This document shows, piece after piece, positions 42,776 through 52,049 of a DNA stretch of 64,000 nucleotides. The translations under genes were made by a program, and so were the position numbers. A model generated the notes under the pieces. The model was not told the DNA's origin. It did not search any database and saw only the letters and a list, made by a program, of their open reading frames with translations. Source of the DNA: JAUVUV01 sp964548275 (GTDB lineage Bacteria; Gemmatimonadota; Glassbacteria; GWA2-58-10); the NCBI GenBank assembly GCA_964548275.1, contig CAZJQI010000009.1, positions 20,580 to 84,579 of the forward strand. The letters run 5' to 3'. The number at the start of each line of letters is the position of its first letter. Position 1 is the stretch's first letter.

Positions 42776-43391
42776 CGGTAGCCTCCGCCGCTGGCATGGG
42801 GTATTTGCGCAGGAACAGTACGAGGTGGATAATTCCGGAAAGTATGAGGAACGCTCCCAGGCTCAGGCACCAGTAGATGGTTCCCTCAAAGCCATCAAGC
42901 TCCAATATCGAAAATAAAAGACCAAGACCGATTGCCACGACAGCATATACCCAGGGACCTGCACCTCCAGATTTGGAATGAAGATAAATTAAGCCGTGAA
43001 GAAATATCACGGCGTCTAAGGTCGGAAACCACTTTATATAGAGAGTAATCGGGTCTGTCTCATCTCCGAAAAGAAAAATGCAGATAAAGAATAGCGCAAT
43101 TGCGCTGAGCGCAAAAACAACATTGCCCATTCCTCTTTTTTTCGGATCATCCCGGGGTAATAACTGGGCATAACCTATCCTGGGGTAAGTGTAGCGTTTT
43201 CTGAAGGCTTCGACAGAACGGGAAAAAAGGATTATGGTAATCAAAGAAATCACTATAACAATTCCCGGGCGTAGAATCGATGCGCCCGTGCCCGTAAAAA
43301 CCAGGCCCATCAAGATCACCCCCAGGCCGTCTTGCATGAGATACCGAAAAGATTTCCTTTCTAATTTTTTCACATCGATCTGCGTCGACAT
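42762..43391 (-). CDS. Integral membrane protein of unknown function coupled to a regulator
   Basis: The 209-residue protein has about six hydrophobic segments: two near residues 22-57, then near 90-110, 120-135, 145-165 and 172-195. There are no recognised catalytic motifs. It is encoded directly upstream of, and overlapping, a winged-helix regulator. In many genomes small DUF-type membrane proteins pair with HTH_34 regulators in this way, but the function is not known to me. AAGGAG precedes ATG 43391. The promoter at 43509-43537 would drive both genes. Confidence 0.78.
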   Translation of the reverse strand: MSTQIDVKKLERKSFRYLMQDGLGVILMGLVFTGTGASILRPGIVIVISLITIILFSRSVEAFRKRYTYPRIGYAQLLPRDDPKKRGMGNVVFALSAIALFFICIFLFGDETDPITLYIKWFPTLDAVIFLHGLIYLHSKSGGAGPWVYAVVAIGLGLLFSILELDGFEGTIYWCLSLGAFLILSGIIHLVLFLRKYPMPAAEATDGEK

Positions 43392-43493
43392 GATAAGACT
43401 CCTTCTTCTGAAGGCTGATGTTTTGCAGGCAATATCCGGGATTTTTCCAACAGGAATTTAAAAATCATCGGAACTCTCATTTGTCCAAACCGA

Positions 43494-43506
43494 TTTGTAA
43501 TACAAA
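43494..43506. promoter_or_regulatory. 13-bp palindromic operator candidate
   Basis: TTTGTA-A-TACAAA is a perfect odd-centred palindrome that sits on the expected transcription start of the promoter at 43509-43537. Autorepression by the winged-helix protein of this operon is the simplest reading. Confidence 0.4.
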
Positions 43507-43508
43507 CC

Positions 43509-43537
43509 AATTTAATATAAAGAACCGGCATTGTCAA
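43509..43537 (-). promoter_or_regulatory. Promoter for the membrane protein/regulator operon
   Basis: On the minus strand TTGACA (43532-43537), a 17-base spacer and TAAATT (43509-43514) are seen. The -35 is perfect. The expected start is near 43502. Confidence 0.5.
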
Positions 43538-43649
43538 GCGTTTTTGGATTTTTTTCTCAGGAGGGCAATTTCTTTTCGGATTATTTATGAAATCACAACA
43601 GGCACTGGATGTGGTTATGGGATCAGGTTTTATGTTTGGGCTTGCGAGC

Positions 43650-43737
43650 GTGGGGGGCGGCGGCGGCGCTGCTGAAGGCGATAAGCGCAGGCCTGCGGCA
43701 GCAGGGAACACACGGAACGTGTGTCCGCCGCCCCCAC
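43650..43737. repeat. GC-rich nested palindromic element upstream of the transglutaminase-like gene
   Basis: Outer arms GTGGGGGGCGGCGG (43650-43663) and CCGCCGCCCCCAC (43725-43737) pair with one bulged G. Inside are CTGCTG (43669-43674)/CAGCAG (43699-43704), a 12-bp palindrome CGCAGGCCTGCG (43686-43697), and hairpin ACACACG-GAA-CGTGTGT (43708-43724). The rest of the gap 43392-43878 holds the minus-strand promoter and no gene I can support. Confidence 0.65.
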
Positions 43738-43878
43738 TGGAAGGTGGCTCAAATCGACAAGCTGTCCACCACTTACTTGACCTTCCGGGGGAGCATCGCT
43801 AACTTTTCAATGAATAAATTCTTTCCGAATTCCTGCACCTTCAGCCTTTTCCCACTTTTCAAGGAGCGATGGCCGCTT

Positions 43879-45510
43879 ATGATTACCATCACGGTAAGAA
43901 AAATTACGGGCCTGGCCCTGCTCGCAGCGTTTGCTTTTTTCACTTCGGCCAAAGCCGCTCAGAACTCGATAGCAAACCCCTGGGTAATCACCGATTGCAG
44001 CGTGAACTGCTTCGATTACCAGAGCATGGTTACCGATCTGACAAAGGGACTCACTGATCCCCAGGACCAGGCAGTGGCAATATTCAATTTTTTTCGCCGC
44101 TCGATGTTCCCCTATACGGCCCGGGTTGAGTATCCCTTTCCGGTCAATGAACAGCAGCACATGTTTGATTTTCTTCGCATGGTCAATGTTTACGGTTATA
44201 CGCTTTGCACCCAGAACAACTGGATGTTCGCCAGTGTGTGCAAGCAGAGCGGGCTGTTCGAGGATGCACGGGGAGTGAGCGTGCCGGGGCACGGCACAGC
44301 CGAGGTCAAATGGAACGGGCGCTGGCATTTCATGGATGCCATAGTGGGCTGCTACGCTTTCCGGAGAGACCGCCGCGAGATCGCCTCGATAGACGATATT
44401 GTGGCGGATACGACCCTGCTGACAAGAGCAGTGGCCGAGGGGAGGGCCAGCATGCCCTTCTGCCCCTGGGACGGGGAGTCGGTTTACCCGGAGGGAGCCC
44501 TGGCCCAGACAGACCAGTGGTTCACATACCGCAAGTACGGGGTAGACTTTCTACTCGGCGCCTTGCCGGAATACAAGCCGTCCAATGCGAACGAGGCCAA
44601 CACCCACACCATGGCGTTCAAACTGCGACCCGGTTTCCGCCTGACCCGGCTGTGGGACAACCTGCCCGGCATGTACAACCTGAGCTACGATTTCCACAGA
44701 AAGAGCAAGAAACGCCAGAGCCCCTCGCCAGCCATCCTGCCGCCTCACCACCCGGACGGCGGCAGGGAAAAGCGGGATGTAAACAACTGGCCGATTATCG
44801 AGCCGTACCGCAAAATTATTAATGGCCGGGAATGCTACCACTACTATGCAAACGGGCTGTTGAGCTACGAGGACATGTTCTCGGATAAGCGGATTTTCCG
44901 GGCCGCGGATTCGGTCAAGTCCCTGGAGATAGCCCAGGGGCCGAACGTGACCGGACAGGTGCTCCGTTGCTCACAGGGCAGCAATGACGGTGAGGCATTT
45001 TTCACTTTCGAGGCGCCGTATGTCTTTGTCGGCGGCAAGATCAAAGGCCGGGCCAAGGTTACTGACGGCTCGTGGGTCGCGGTGTATATGGATATCGGCG
45101 AAAGCGAAAACTGGCTCTGTCTCGGGGTTGTGGAGTCAGGCGGGGATTTCTGTTTCGAGATACCGGCCAACCTGCTCGAACAGCGCTATCGTTTCGGCCT
45201 CAAGTTGAAGCTCCACGACAGAAGTGCCTCGGGTTCGGTGAGCCTGCTCGAATTCAAAGCCGAGGCGGTCTGCCAGCTCAACATGTATTCGCTGCCCTTT
45301 CTCAAGCCGGGCCCCAACAGGGTTACTGTGCTCGCCGACTGGATACCGGACGATGCCGGACTGGCTGTGACTTATAAATGGCAGGAGCAGGGCTGGGACA
45401 GGGTCGATCGCCGGGTGGTAAATTCAGGCGGTGAAAGCTACACTATCGAGGTTGCAGGCAGCCAGTACCCAAGGATGAAAGAAATAATCATGGAATGCCT
45501 CCCGGAATGA
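43879..45510 (+). CDS. Secreted transglutaminase-like protein
   Basis: The 543-residue protein has a signal peptide (about 1-24, ending SAKA) and a transglutaminase-like domain. The triad is readable: C110 in GYTLCTQNN, H138 in PGHGTAEVKWNGRWHFMD (split for clarity), and D153 of the same block. A C-terminal region of about 250 residues is beta-rich and may bind carbohydrate or protein. I chose ATG 43879, with AAGGAG 12 bases upstream, because it gives a clean signal peptide. Upstream in-frame ATGs at 43609 and 43810 would read through the palindromic element and lack signal-peptide logic. It is followed by a secreted DUF5107-TPR gene on the same strand. Confidence 0.8.
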   Translation: MITITVRKITGLALLAAFAFFTSAKAAQNSIANPWVITDCSVNCFDYQSMVTDLTKGLTDPQDQAVAIFNFFRRSMFPYTARVEYPFPVNEQQHMFDFLRMVNVYGYTLCTQNNWMFASVCKQSGLFEDARGVSVPGHGTAEVKWNGRWHFMDAIVGCYAFRRDRREIASIDDIVADTTLLTRAVAEGRASMPFCPWDGESVYPEGALAQTDQWFTYRKYGVDFLLGALPEYKPSNANEANTHTMAFKLRPGFRLTRLWDNLPGMYNLSYDFHRKSKKRQSPSPAILPPHHPDGGREKRDVNNWPIIEPYRKIINGRECYHYYANGLLSYEDMFSDKRIFRAADSVKSLEIAQGPNVTGQVLRCSQGSNDGEAFFTFEAPYVFVGGKIKGRAKVTDGSWVAVYMDIGESENWLCLGVVESGGDFCFEIPANLLEQRYRFGLKLKLHDRSASGSVSLLEFKAEAVCQLNMYSLPFLKPGPNRVTVLADWIPDDAGLAVTYKWQEQGWDRVDRRVVNSGGESYTIEVAGSQYPRMKEIIMECLPE

Positions 45511-45641
45511 GGCCAAGCCTGCAAATTCAGGAAAATGGAAAAAATTTTGGAAAATCTTTTAATTGACAATAATTTATCTTATTAGCAAATTCTCAAATGA
45601 TTTTATACATTCATCTTTTCTCAGTTCAGGAGGAATATTCC

Positions 45642-48600
45642 ATGAGATTCTGGCGTTTGTTGCTGGCATTAATGGTCGGTACAATTATTTCAACTGCACG
45701 TTCGGATGAGGTGCGCGTTTACGAGGAACCGCTGACCATACCCACTTACCGCGTTCGCGAACCGGAAATCATGCCCCGCTGGAGCGACCGGATTTACCCC
45801 TACACCATGCTCGACAGGATTACCAACGAAAAATATGACCGTACGTATCGCGCTCTCTGGGTGGAAAACGAATATGTCAAGGCGCTCGTGTTACCCGAGA
45901 TTGGCGGCCGCCTTCACGGAGCACAGGACAAGACCAACGGCTACCAGTTTCTCTACGACCAGGTGACAATTAAGCCGGGCCTGGTGGGACTGACCGGAGC
46001 CTGGATTTCCGGCGGCGTGGAGTGGAATTTCCCGGACGGCCACAGGGCCTCCGGCTTTCGGGACACGGACTACCGGATCGTGGAGAACGAGGACGGTTCC
46101 AAAACCGCCTGGACCGGTGAAATAGACCGGGTAAGCAAAATGCGCTGGTCTGTGGGAACCACGGTTCATCCGGGACGCAACTGGGTTGAAACCAAGATGC
46201 GTCTCTACAACTGCACGCCGTACATACACCGTTTCCAGTTCTGGGCCACCAGTGGTGTGCGTGCCACCCTCGAATACCAGGCGGTTATCCCCGGCGAGAT
46301 AGTAACCGGTCATGGCAAGCACGGTTTTTTCCGCTGGCCGGTGGATCACGGGGTAAATATCACTTACTGGAAAAACCTGCCCGGAGCGAGCAGCTTTTTC
46401 GCCTGGGAGTCCGAGGCGGACTATTTCGGCGGCTATAGCCCGGAGGAAAAGGCAGGCATGGTGCACTTTGCAGACCATAACATCGTACGCGGGAAAAAGC
46501 TCTGGACCTGGGGCGCTGCGCCATCGGGCAGAATCTGGGAGGATATCCTCACTGACGGTGACCTGCCGTATTTCGAACCCCAGGCCGGTGCTTATTCGGA
46601 CAATCAGCCCGACCTTCACTGGATCATGCCCGGAGAAACCAAGATTTTCAGCCATTTCTGGTTCCCGGTGCGCGACATCGGAGTCTGGGATTTTGCCAAC
46701 CTGGAAGGCACCCTGAATATCGAGCTGGAAAAAAGAAAGGCCAGAATCGGCTGGTCGCCCACAGGAGTGAACAATGGCGCTCAGGTTATCCTGACCCACG
46801 ACGGAAACGAGATATTCCGCAAAACGGTCGATACCGATCCGGGCAATCCGTTTATCGACCAGGTGAAAGCACCGAAAGGGGCCGATCTATATTCGCTCAG
46901 GATGATAGTGCTCTCAGCAGGCGGTGATACCTTACTGGCTTTTCAGCATCCCAGGCCCACTAATCCTCCTCTGCCCGAACAGGAAAAGCCGTATCCGGCC
47001 CCTGAAAAAATCAAATCTCAGGACGAGCTATACGTGATCGGTGACCACTTTGACAAGTTCCGCAGCCCGGCACAAGGGATGCTTTACTACCAGGAGGCCC
47101 TAAAACGGGATCCAGGGGATTTGCGTTCGAACATTGCTGTTGGCCTGATTTACCTCAGGAGAGGAAGATTCGAGGATGCGCTGAAGCATTTCGAGAAATC
47201 AGTCGAGCGGGACGCCTCTTTTTACAAGGCCTGGTATTTTAAGGGGCTTGCCCAGTTGTGGCTCGGTGATCTGTATCAAGCAGAGAAAAGCCTGAACCGT
47301 TCGAGTTATGACCCGGCCTATTATGCCGCAGCCCATTTCGAACTGGCTCAGCTTACCGCTTCCCAGGGGCGCTACGAACGCGCTCTGGAGCATATCGAGC
47401 GCAGTATCAGGGGTAACGGTGACAACGCCCAGGCCTATGCTGTCAAAGCGCTGATCCTCAACCGTCTGGGACGCCACGAGCAGGCCCTGGCAGTGGCAGA
47501 GGAAATTCAGAGGGTGGATCCGCTCGATTTTTTCTCTCTGACTGAGAAATATTATGCCCTTATAAACCTGGGGAGAAGCGAGGAAGCGCAAAAAGTTTAC
47601 GATCAGGCGCTTAAGCTCTCCAGGCTGGACAGTGATAATTATATCGAGCTTGCCCTGTGCTATGCCCGCTGCGGCCAGTACAAGCCTGCGGTGCGAATCC
47701 TCGGGATATTGCCCGGGGAAACCGATAACGTATCACCAATGGTTTATTACTATCTGGCCTATTGCAACAACCTTCTCGGTAACAGTGAACAGGCAACCGG
47801 ATACCGGGCCGAAGGTTTGGCTGCCTCGGCCAAATATTGTTTTCCCAGCCGCCTGGAAAGCCTGCCCGTGTTGAACTGGGCGATTGAGCAGAACCCGGAT
47901 GATGCACAGGCGCAATACCTGATGGGCAACCTGCTTTACAGCAAGAAACAGGCGGAGGAGGCCATAGCCTGCTGGGAAAAAGCAGTTGCGCTCGATCCTT
48001 CCAATGCCATCGCCCATCGGAACCTGGGCTATGTCTTCCATATGAAAAAAGACCTTCAGCGGGCACGCCAGGCTTACGAGAATGCTGTGAAAGCCGACCC
48101 GACATCTGCCCTGGCGATCTACGAACTCGAAGCAGTGTATGTTGATCTCGGTTTTTCTAACGAGGAAATTCTCGCCTTCCTGGAAAAATACATCGACACA
48201 GTCACCCAGCGCGACCAGGCACTGAAACGCCTGGTTTCCAGTTACGTCCAGGTGGGCCGTTACAATGACGCTCTCAAATGGCTCTATGACCATCACTTCA
48301 AGTCCTGGGAGGGCCGCTACGATATCCACCAGTACTGGGTTGAAAGCCATATCAGGCAGGGTGATATCGAATTCGAGACCGGAAACCACGAAAAAGCACT
48401 CGAGCATTACCGCCTCTCCCTGGAATACCCGCCAAACCTGGAGGTGGCTGCACAGCCCAGAACCATCCATGCCCGCAAGCGCTACAAAGTGGCCGTGGCT
48501 CTCGAGGCGCTGGGACGGAAAAAGGAAGCGAGAGAGATGCTCAGGAAGGTGGTAGCCGACCAGCTCGCACCCGACAATGCATACCAGTACTACAAGGGTA

Positions 48601-48881
48601 AGGCTCTCGAAAAGCTCGGGAAAAAAGAAGAAGCCCGGAAAGTGTGCGAACAGCTGCTCGCTGCGGTAAACGACCGTGCAGAATCAATGAGTGAGCAAGG
48701 GGAGATGAGCCATTATTTCGATCCGGGAAGAAACCCTCAGGCTCTGCTTCATTTCAAGCGCTCCCTGGCGCTTGAAGGACTGGGGCAAAAAGAACAGGCC
48801 GAGGCAGAACGCCAGAAAGCCATCGAGCTTGATCCGATAGTCGCCCTCAGGGCGTTCAGCCCTCCGCGGGCCGGATGGTGA
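45642..48881 (+). CDS. Secreted DUF5107-domain protein with TPR repeats
   Basis: The 1079-residue protein has a short signal peptide (about 1-21). The N-terminal half is a DUF5107 domain (about 30-430), marked by LVLPEIGGRLHGAQDK and GGVEWNFPDGHR. This fold resembles aldose-1-epimerase and glycoside-hydrolase-associated beta sandwiches and is thought to act on or bind carbohydrates. From about 470 to the end are TPR repeats, for example ALKHFEKSVERDASFYKAWYF and IACWEKAVALDPSNAIAHRNL. ATG 45642 has GGAGG upstream and fits the signal peptide; an upstream ATG at 45597 has no ribosome site. A TTGACA lies at about 45563, but its -10 partner is poor. A terminator follows. Confidence 0.85.
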   Translation: MRFWRLLLALMVGTIISTARSDEVRVYEEPLTIPTYRVREPEIMPRWSDRIYPYTMLDRITNEKYDRTYRALWVENEYVKALVLPEIGGRLHGAQDKTNGYQFLYDQVTIKPGLVGLTGAWISGGVEWNFPDGHRASGFRDTDYRIVENEDGSKTAWTGEIDRVSKMRWSVGTTVHPGRNWVETKMRLYNCTPYIHRFQFWATSGVRATLEYQAVIPGEIVTGHGKHGFFRWPVDHGVNITYWKNLPGASSFFAWESEADYFGGYSPEEKAGMVHFADHNIVRGKKLWTWGAAPSGRIWEDILTDGDLPYFEPQAGAYSDNQPDLHWIMPGETKIFSHFWFPVRDIGVWDFANLEGTLNIELEKRKARIGWSPTGVNNGAQVILTHDGNEIFRKTVDTDPGNPFIDQVKAPKGADLYSLRMIVLSAGGDTLLAFQHPRPTNPPLPEQEKPYPAPEKIKSQDELYVIGDHFDKFRSPAQGMLYYQEALKRDPGDLRSNIAVGLIYLRRGRFEDALKHFEKSVERDASFYKAWYFKGLAQLWLGDLYQAEKSLNRSSYDPAYYAAAHFELAQLTASQGRYERALEHIERSIRGNGDNAQAYAVKALILNRLGRHEQALAVAEEIQRVDPLDFFSLTEKYYALINLGRSEEAQKVYDQALKLSRLDSDNYIELALCYARCGQYKPAVRILGILPGETDNVSPMVYYYLAYCNNLLGNSEQATGYRAEGLAASAKYCFPSRLESLPVLNWAIEQNPDDAQAQYLMGNLLYSKKQAEEAIACWEKAVALDPSNAIAHRNLGYVFHMKKDLQRARQAYENAVKADPTSALAIYELEAVYVDLGFSNEEILAFLEKYIDTVTQRDQALKRLVSSYVQVGRYNDALKWLYDHHFKSWEGRYDIHQYWVESHIRQGDIEFETGNHEKALEHYRLSLEYPPNLEVAAQPRTIHARKRYKVAVALEALGRKKEAREMLRKVVADQLAPDNAYQYYKGKALEKLGKKEEARKVCEQLLAAVNDRAESMSEQGEMSHYFDPGRNPQALLHFKRSLALEGLGQKEQAEAERQKAIELDPIVALRAFSPPRAGW

Positions 48882-48917
48882 TGTCTTGAGCGTTTCAGAG
48901 TTTTAGATTTACAAAAG

Positions 48918-48953
48918 GGCCGGAACCGGAAACACGGGTTTCGGCCTTTTTTT
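48918..48953 (+). terminator. Rho-independent terminator after the DUF5107-TPR gene
   Basis: Stem GGCCGGAACC (48918-48927)/GGTTTCGGCC (48937-48946), with one G-U pair, is followed by seven T residues (48947-48953). Confidence 0.85.
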
Positions 48954-49015
48954 GGCTGAACGGAATCCGGCTTATTTTAACAGTACTTTTCGCAGGTTGG
49001 TTAAAGACCGCCGCT

Positions 49016-50101
49016 TTATTCCAGCAGGCTCTCGATCTCTGTAGATAATTTCAGCCCGAGCCTCCTGCCGTGCTCGGCGAGTTTTGCCTGGGTTGTCGCC
49101 AGATTGATCGTGTCCATGGAAAGAACGGACAGGGAAGCAAGAAGGGCAGCGAAATCGCAGGCGGTCTCCAGAGGCGTCTCTGCCAGGTTCTTTCTCCTCT
49201 TTCGTCCGGGGAGGATAAACGGCAGTCCGCAGGCAGTGGCAACGATAATCCCGGCCAGAGTGGCATCCCCGGCTCCTGCGGTGCTTTTTGGTTTTACTGT
49301 GGCACAGGGGATGAATTCCCAGGTCTCGTTTTCGAAACCGTATGAACCGTATGATCCCAGCGTAACCAGGATACGAATATCCGGATTGATCGCAAGCAGT
49401 TTCTTCCGGACCAGTTCCAGAAAATCATCCAGACGGTCCTGGGCGCAGCTTTGCCCGGCCAGGGTTTCGGCTTCATCCCGGTTCATGGCAATGTGATCTG
49501 TGTGCCTGATACACTCAACGGCCACAGGTTCAGTTAATTCCGCCGAGTTGAATGCGCAGAATCGCTTCAAGCCGTATTCCGCGGACATTCTCAGCAGCTC
49601 CAGACGGCATTCGAGAGCAACCTCCGGCGCAGCCAGTGTCATCCCCTGTACTCCGAATTCTTTACAGAACGGTTCAGCCTGGCGGATATCCTCTCGCGTA
49701 AGCAGGCCGCTTGCGCTCCGGGCGGTGGTGATATTGCCCCCGGAGGAATCGGGATACTGGAAACAGACGGAAAAAAGAGTGGAGGCATTCTCGGTTTCTT
49801 TTACCAGCGAGGTATTCATCCCCGTCTCCTGCATCATCCTCACCATACCCCTGCCGGTTTCATCCCGGCCCACCCTGCCGATTGCCACTGTTTGGAAACT
49901 TGATTTATCCGCACTGTCTGAACGCATCAGCACGGCAATATAATGGCAGATAATATGCAGCTTGCAGAAATCCCTGGCGTCGCTCAGGACTCCCAGCCGA
50001 CTCTCGTTGCGGCCGAGGGTGTGGTTGCCCTCCAGTTCGAAAAAGATTCCCGAACCGATACCTCCGGTTCCAATCAACCCTTTGTAGCCGGTTTTAACCA
50101 T
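49016..50101 (-). CDS. PfkB-family carbohydrate kinase
   Basis: The 361-residue protein has PfkB-family motifs: an N-terminal GTGGIGSGIFFELEG glycine motif, a mid region with AIGRVGRDETGRGM, and the C-terminal anion-hole signature STAGAGDATLAGI near residue 270, in which the Asp is the catalytic base. It would phosphorylate a sugar or sugar derivative with ATP. It is longer than ribokinase (about 310 residues), and a C-terminal extension is present. It follows a NagB-like and an AraD-like gene on the same strand, with a 61-base gap to the former, so it is probably the kinase of a short catabolic route. The substrate is unknown. AGAGG precedes ATG 50101. Confidence 0.85.
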   Translation of the reverse strand: MVKTGYKGLIGTGGIGSGIFFELEGNHTLGRNESRLGVLSDARDFCKLHIICHYIAVLMRSDSADKSSFQTVAIGRVGRDETGRGMVRMMQETGMNTSLVKETENASTLFSVCFQYPDSSGGNITTARSASGLLTREDIRQAEPFCKEFGVQGMTLAAPEVALECRLELLRMSAEYGLKRFCAFNSAELTEPVAVECIRHTDHIAMNRDEAETLAGQSCAQDRLDDFLELVRKKLLAINPDIRILVTLGSYGSYGFENETWEFIPCATVKPKSTAGAGDATLAGIIVATACGLPFILPGRKRRKNLAETPLETACDFAALLASLSVLSMDTINLATTQAKLAEHGRRLGLKLSTEIESLLE

Positions 50102-50162
50102 CGGTTTTTCCTCTGGGGTGGTTTATTCAGCGAAAGGGTGGGCCGGCCCACCTTGCTCAAGC

Positions 50163-51047
50163 CTAAATCAGTTCCCATTCCGGGTGAAAGCTGATCGCGT
50201 GCGCTGCCGTATCCCGGGTGGCGGTGATTTTCGCATCCGGGTGTGTCTGAAGAAGAGTCATCGGGTACTCAGGGGTCGGAGACGAAAAAAGCGCCACGCG
50301 AAAAGCGGTCTGTTTCCATGCACCGGTGTCGCTGAAAACCCGCACTTTTTTAGCAGAGAGGCATTCCTTGACCCCCAGGGTCACGGACATCGGCGGAGCG
50401 AACTGGTAAGCTGTTCCAAAGGTGCGCTGGGCCAGGGCGATCACCGTGTCCCAGTTGTTATATTGGATCCTGATCGAACAGTTGCGGATTTCCTCGAGGG
50501 TCGGCTGGCTGTAAGGCTCGCGGCGTGCCTGGTTGTAAGCGATATGGCCGTCCTGGCCCCAGCCGCCGAGTGTGATATCTATCGGCTCTTTCCGGATTTG
50601 TTCACGCACCTTTTCCATTGTCTGCGGGGTGAGCCAGAACCGGTTTTCTTCCGGCACGCTCAGTTCGAGAGAGATCGGGCCGTAGAAAACCTTTTCCATC
50701 TCAGAGCGGAAATTGTAAGGGTGGCCCTTGGGAAGGAGATTACCCTGCCAGTCGAGGCATTCATCCATATGGAAAACTATCAGATTGCGCAGGGTAACTT
50801 TCCCGTAGTTGACTATTTGGGCGAAAGGCTCATACCATGACATCGGCCCGCAGGGGATGATTGCTCTGGTAATCCTTCCTGCAGCATTGTTTTTTTTCAC
50901 TTCCTCGACCAGTTCGGCTGCCATCTTCCGGCCCATCTCCTCGCGCGTTTCAACCACCTCGAAAGCTACCCTGGGGTTATGCTTTGCCAGCTCTTCCACC
51001 GTTATCGAACACCATTTGAGCAGATCAGATCTGTTGATTGCTGTCAT
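50163..51047 (-). CDS. Divergent NagB-like sugar-phosphate isomerase/deaminase
   Basis: The 294-residue protein belongs to the NagB/6-phosphogluconolactonase fold. It keeps the DE-C-L-D region (FHMDECLDW, in place of DEYVGLP) and the GQDGHIAYNQ motif. In NagB that last motif is DGHIAFNE, so the catalytic Glu is Gln here. Asp and His are retained. Length is about 30 residues greater than NagB. These changes suggest a different substrate or reaction, such as isomerisation or hydrolysis without deamination. The other nagB in the window (7493-8260) has the normal Glu. It sits between an AraD-like and a PfkB-family gene, which implies a common pathway. Confidence 0.75.
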   Translation of the reverse strand: MTAINRSDLLKWCSITVEELAKHNPRVAFEVVETREEMGRKMAAELVEEVKKNNAAGRITRAIIPCGPMSWYEPFAQIVNYGKVTLRNLIVFHMDECLDWQGNLLPKGHPYNFRSEMEKVFYGPISLELSVPEENRFWLTPQTMEKVREQIRKEPIDITLGGWGQDGHIAYNQARREPYSQPTLEEIRNCSIRIQYNNWDTVIALAQRTFGTAYQFAPPMSVTLGVKECLSAKKVRVFSDTGAWKQTAFRVALFSSPTPEYPMTLLQTHPDAKITATRDTAAHAISFHPEWELI

Positions 51048-51147
51048 CGGTTACCCCGATTTGTTTTGTATGGATTAATAGAGGTCGATTTCTTTCAATC
51101 CAGAAATAAATATTAGTTCCCAATGGCACATTTAGCGGAATCAAGGC

Positions 51148-51840
51148 TTATTTCTTCTGGCCGTAGTAGCTGTTTTTCCCATGTTTTCGAAAGAAATGCT
51201 TGTCCAGCAATTCGACGGCCATCTGTCCGGTGTCAGGGTTGAGCATCAGGGTGCCCCAGGCCATCCGAGCCACCTTTTCGAGGACTATCATATTCTCCAC
51301 AGCCTCGGTTGCGCTTTTGCCCCAGGTGAACGGGCCGTGGGAGTAAACCAGCACTCCGGGAATCGCCTCCGGGTCGAGCCTGGAGAAAGTCTCGGCGATT
51401 ACGTTTCCGGTTTCAACCTCGTAGCCCCGCTTGATCTCCTCAGGTGTGAGCGGCCTGGTCAGCGGTATTTCGCCGTGGAAATAGTCTGCGTGGGTCGTGC
51501 CCAGCGGTGGAATCGTTCTTTTGGCCTGAGCCCAGATCGTAGCGTAGAGCGAGTGGCTGTGGGCTATGCCGCAGGCTTTCGGGAAAGCCTTGTAAAGCAC
51601 CAGGTGAGTGGGCGTATCCGATGACGGAGTGTAATCGCCCTCCACGAGTTTACCATCCAGGTCCACCACCACCAGGTGCTCAGCTTTCAACTCCTCGTAA
51701 GGTACTCCGCTCGGCTTGATTACCACCAGTTCCTTATCCCGGTCAATTCCGCTGGCGTTGCCCCAGGTATGGATAATAAGTCCTCTGCGGTAAAGCTTGA
51801 GGTTGGCTTCCAGGACCTCGGCTTTTAGTTGTTCCAGCAT
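51148..51840 (-). CDS. araD: L-ribulose-5-phosphate 4-epimerase (AraD) or related class II aldolase
   Basis: AraD converts L-ribulose 5-phosphate to D-xylulose 5-phosphate. The 230-residue product matches AraD in length and motif order: NASGIDRD, KPSGVPYEEL, the zinc pair HSHSLYATIWAQA, LGTTHADYFHGEIPLTRPL, and SHGPFTWG with the third His ligand. Fuculose-phosphate aldolase shares the fold but usually lacks the TTHADYFHG block, so epimerase is favoured. Its neighbours are not araA or araB, so the pathway may not be arabinose. AAAGG precedes ATG 51840. The three genes AraD, NagB-like and PfkB-like run in this order on the minus strand. Confidence 0.85.
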   Translation of the reverse strand: MLEQLKAEVLEANLKLYRRGLIIHTWGNASGIDRDKELVVIKPSGVPYEELKAEHLVVVDLDGKLVEGDYTPSSDTPTHLVLYKAFPKACGIAHSHSLYATIWAQAKRTIPPLGTTHADYFHGEIPLTRPLTPEEIKRGYEVETGNVIAETFSRLDPEAIPGVLVYSHGPFTWGKSATEAVENMIVLEKVARMAWGTLMLNPDTGQMAVELLDKHFFRKHGKNSYYGQKK

Positions 51841-51905
51841 GAGTGAAACCTTTCCAGATTAGTTAGATTTTTAGAAGCAGAGATTTCCGTCGGGATGACG
51901 TTCTG

Positions 51906-51935
51906 AAAATAGGGTATTCAGCCGGAAATCTTCAA
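51906..51935 (-). promoter_or_regulatory. Possible promoter for the AraD/NagB-like/PfkB operon
   Basis: On the minus strand TTGAAG (51930-51935), an 18-base spacer and TATTTT (51906-51911) lie about 65 bases before the AraD gene. Both hexamers are imperfect. Confidence 0.3.
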
Positions 51936-52049
51936 GAAAAAAATCTATCGCCGAGCACCACTCACAAAAGTCTCTTGCTGCCAGGTGGACATATATATAT
52001 ATAATAAATCACATTTCAGTCAATTAGATACAGAAAGGGGGCAATAGAA

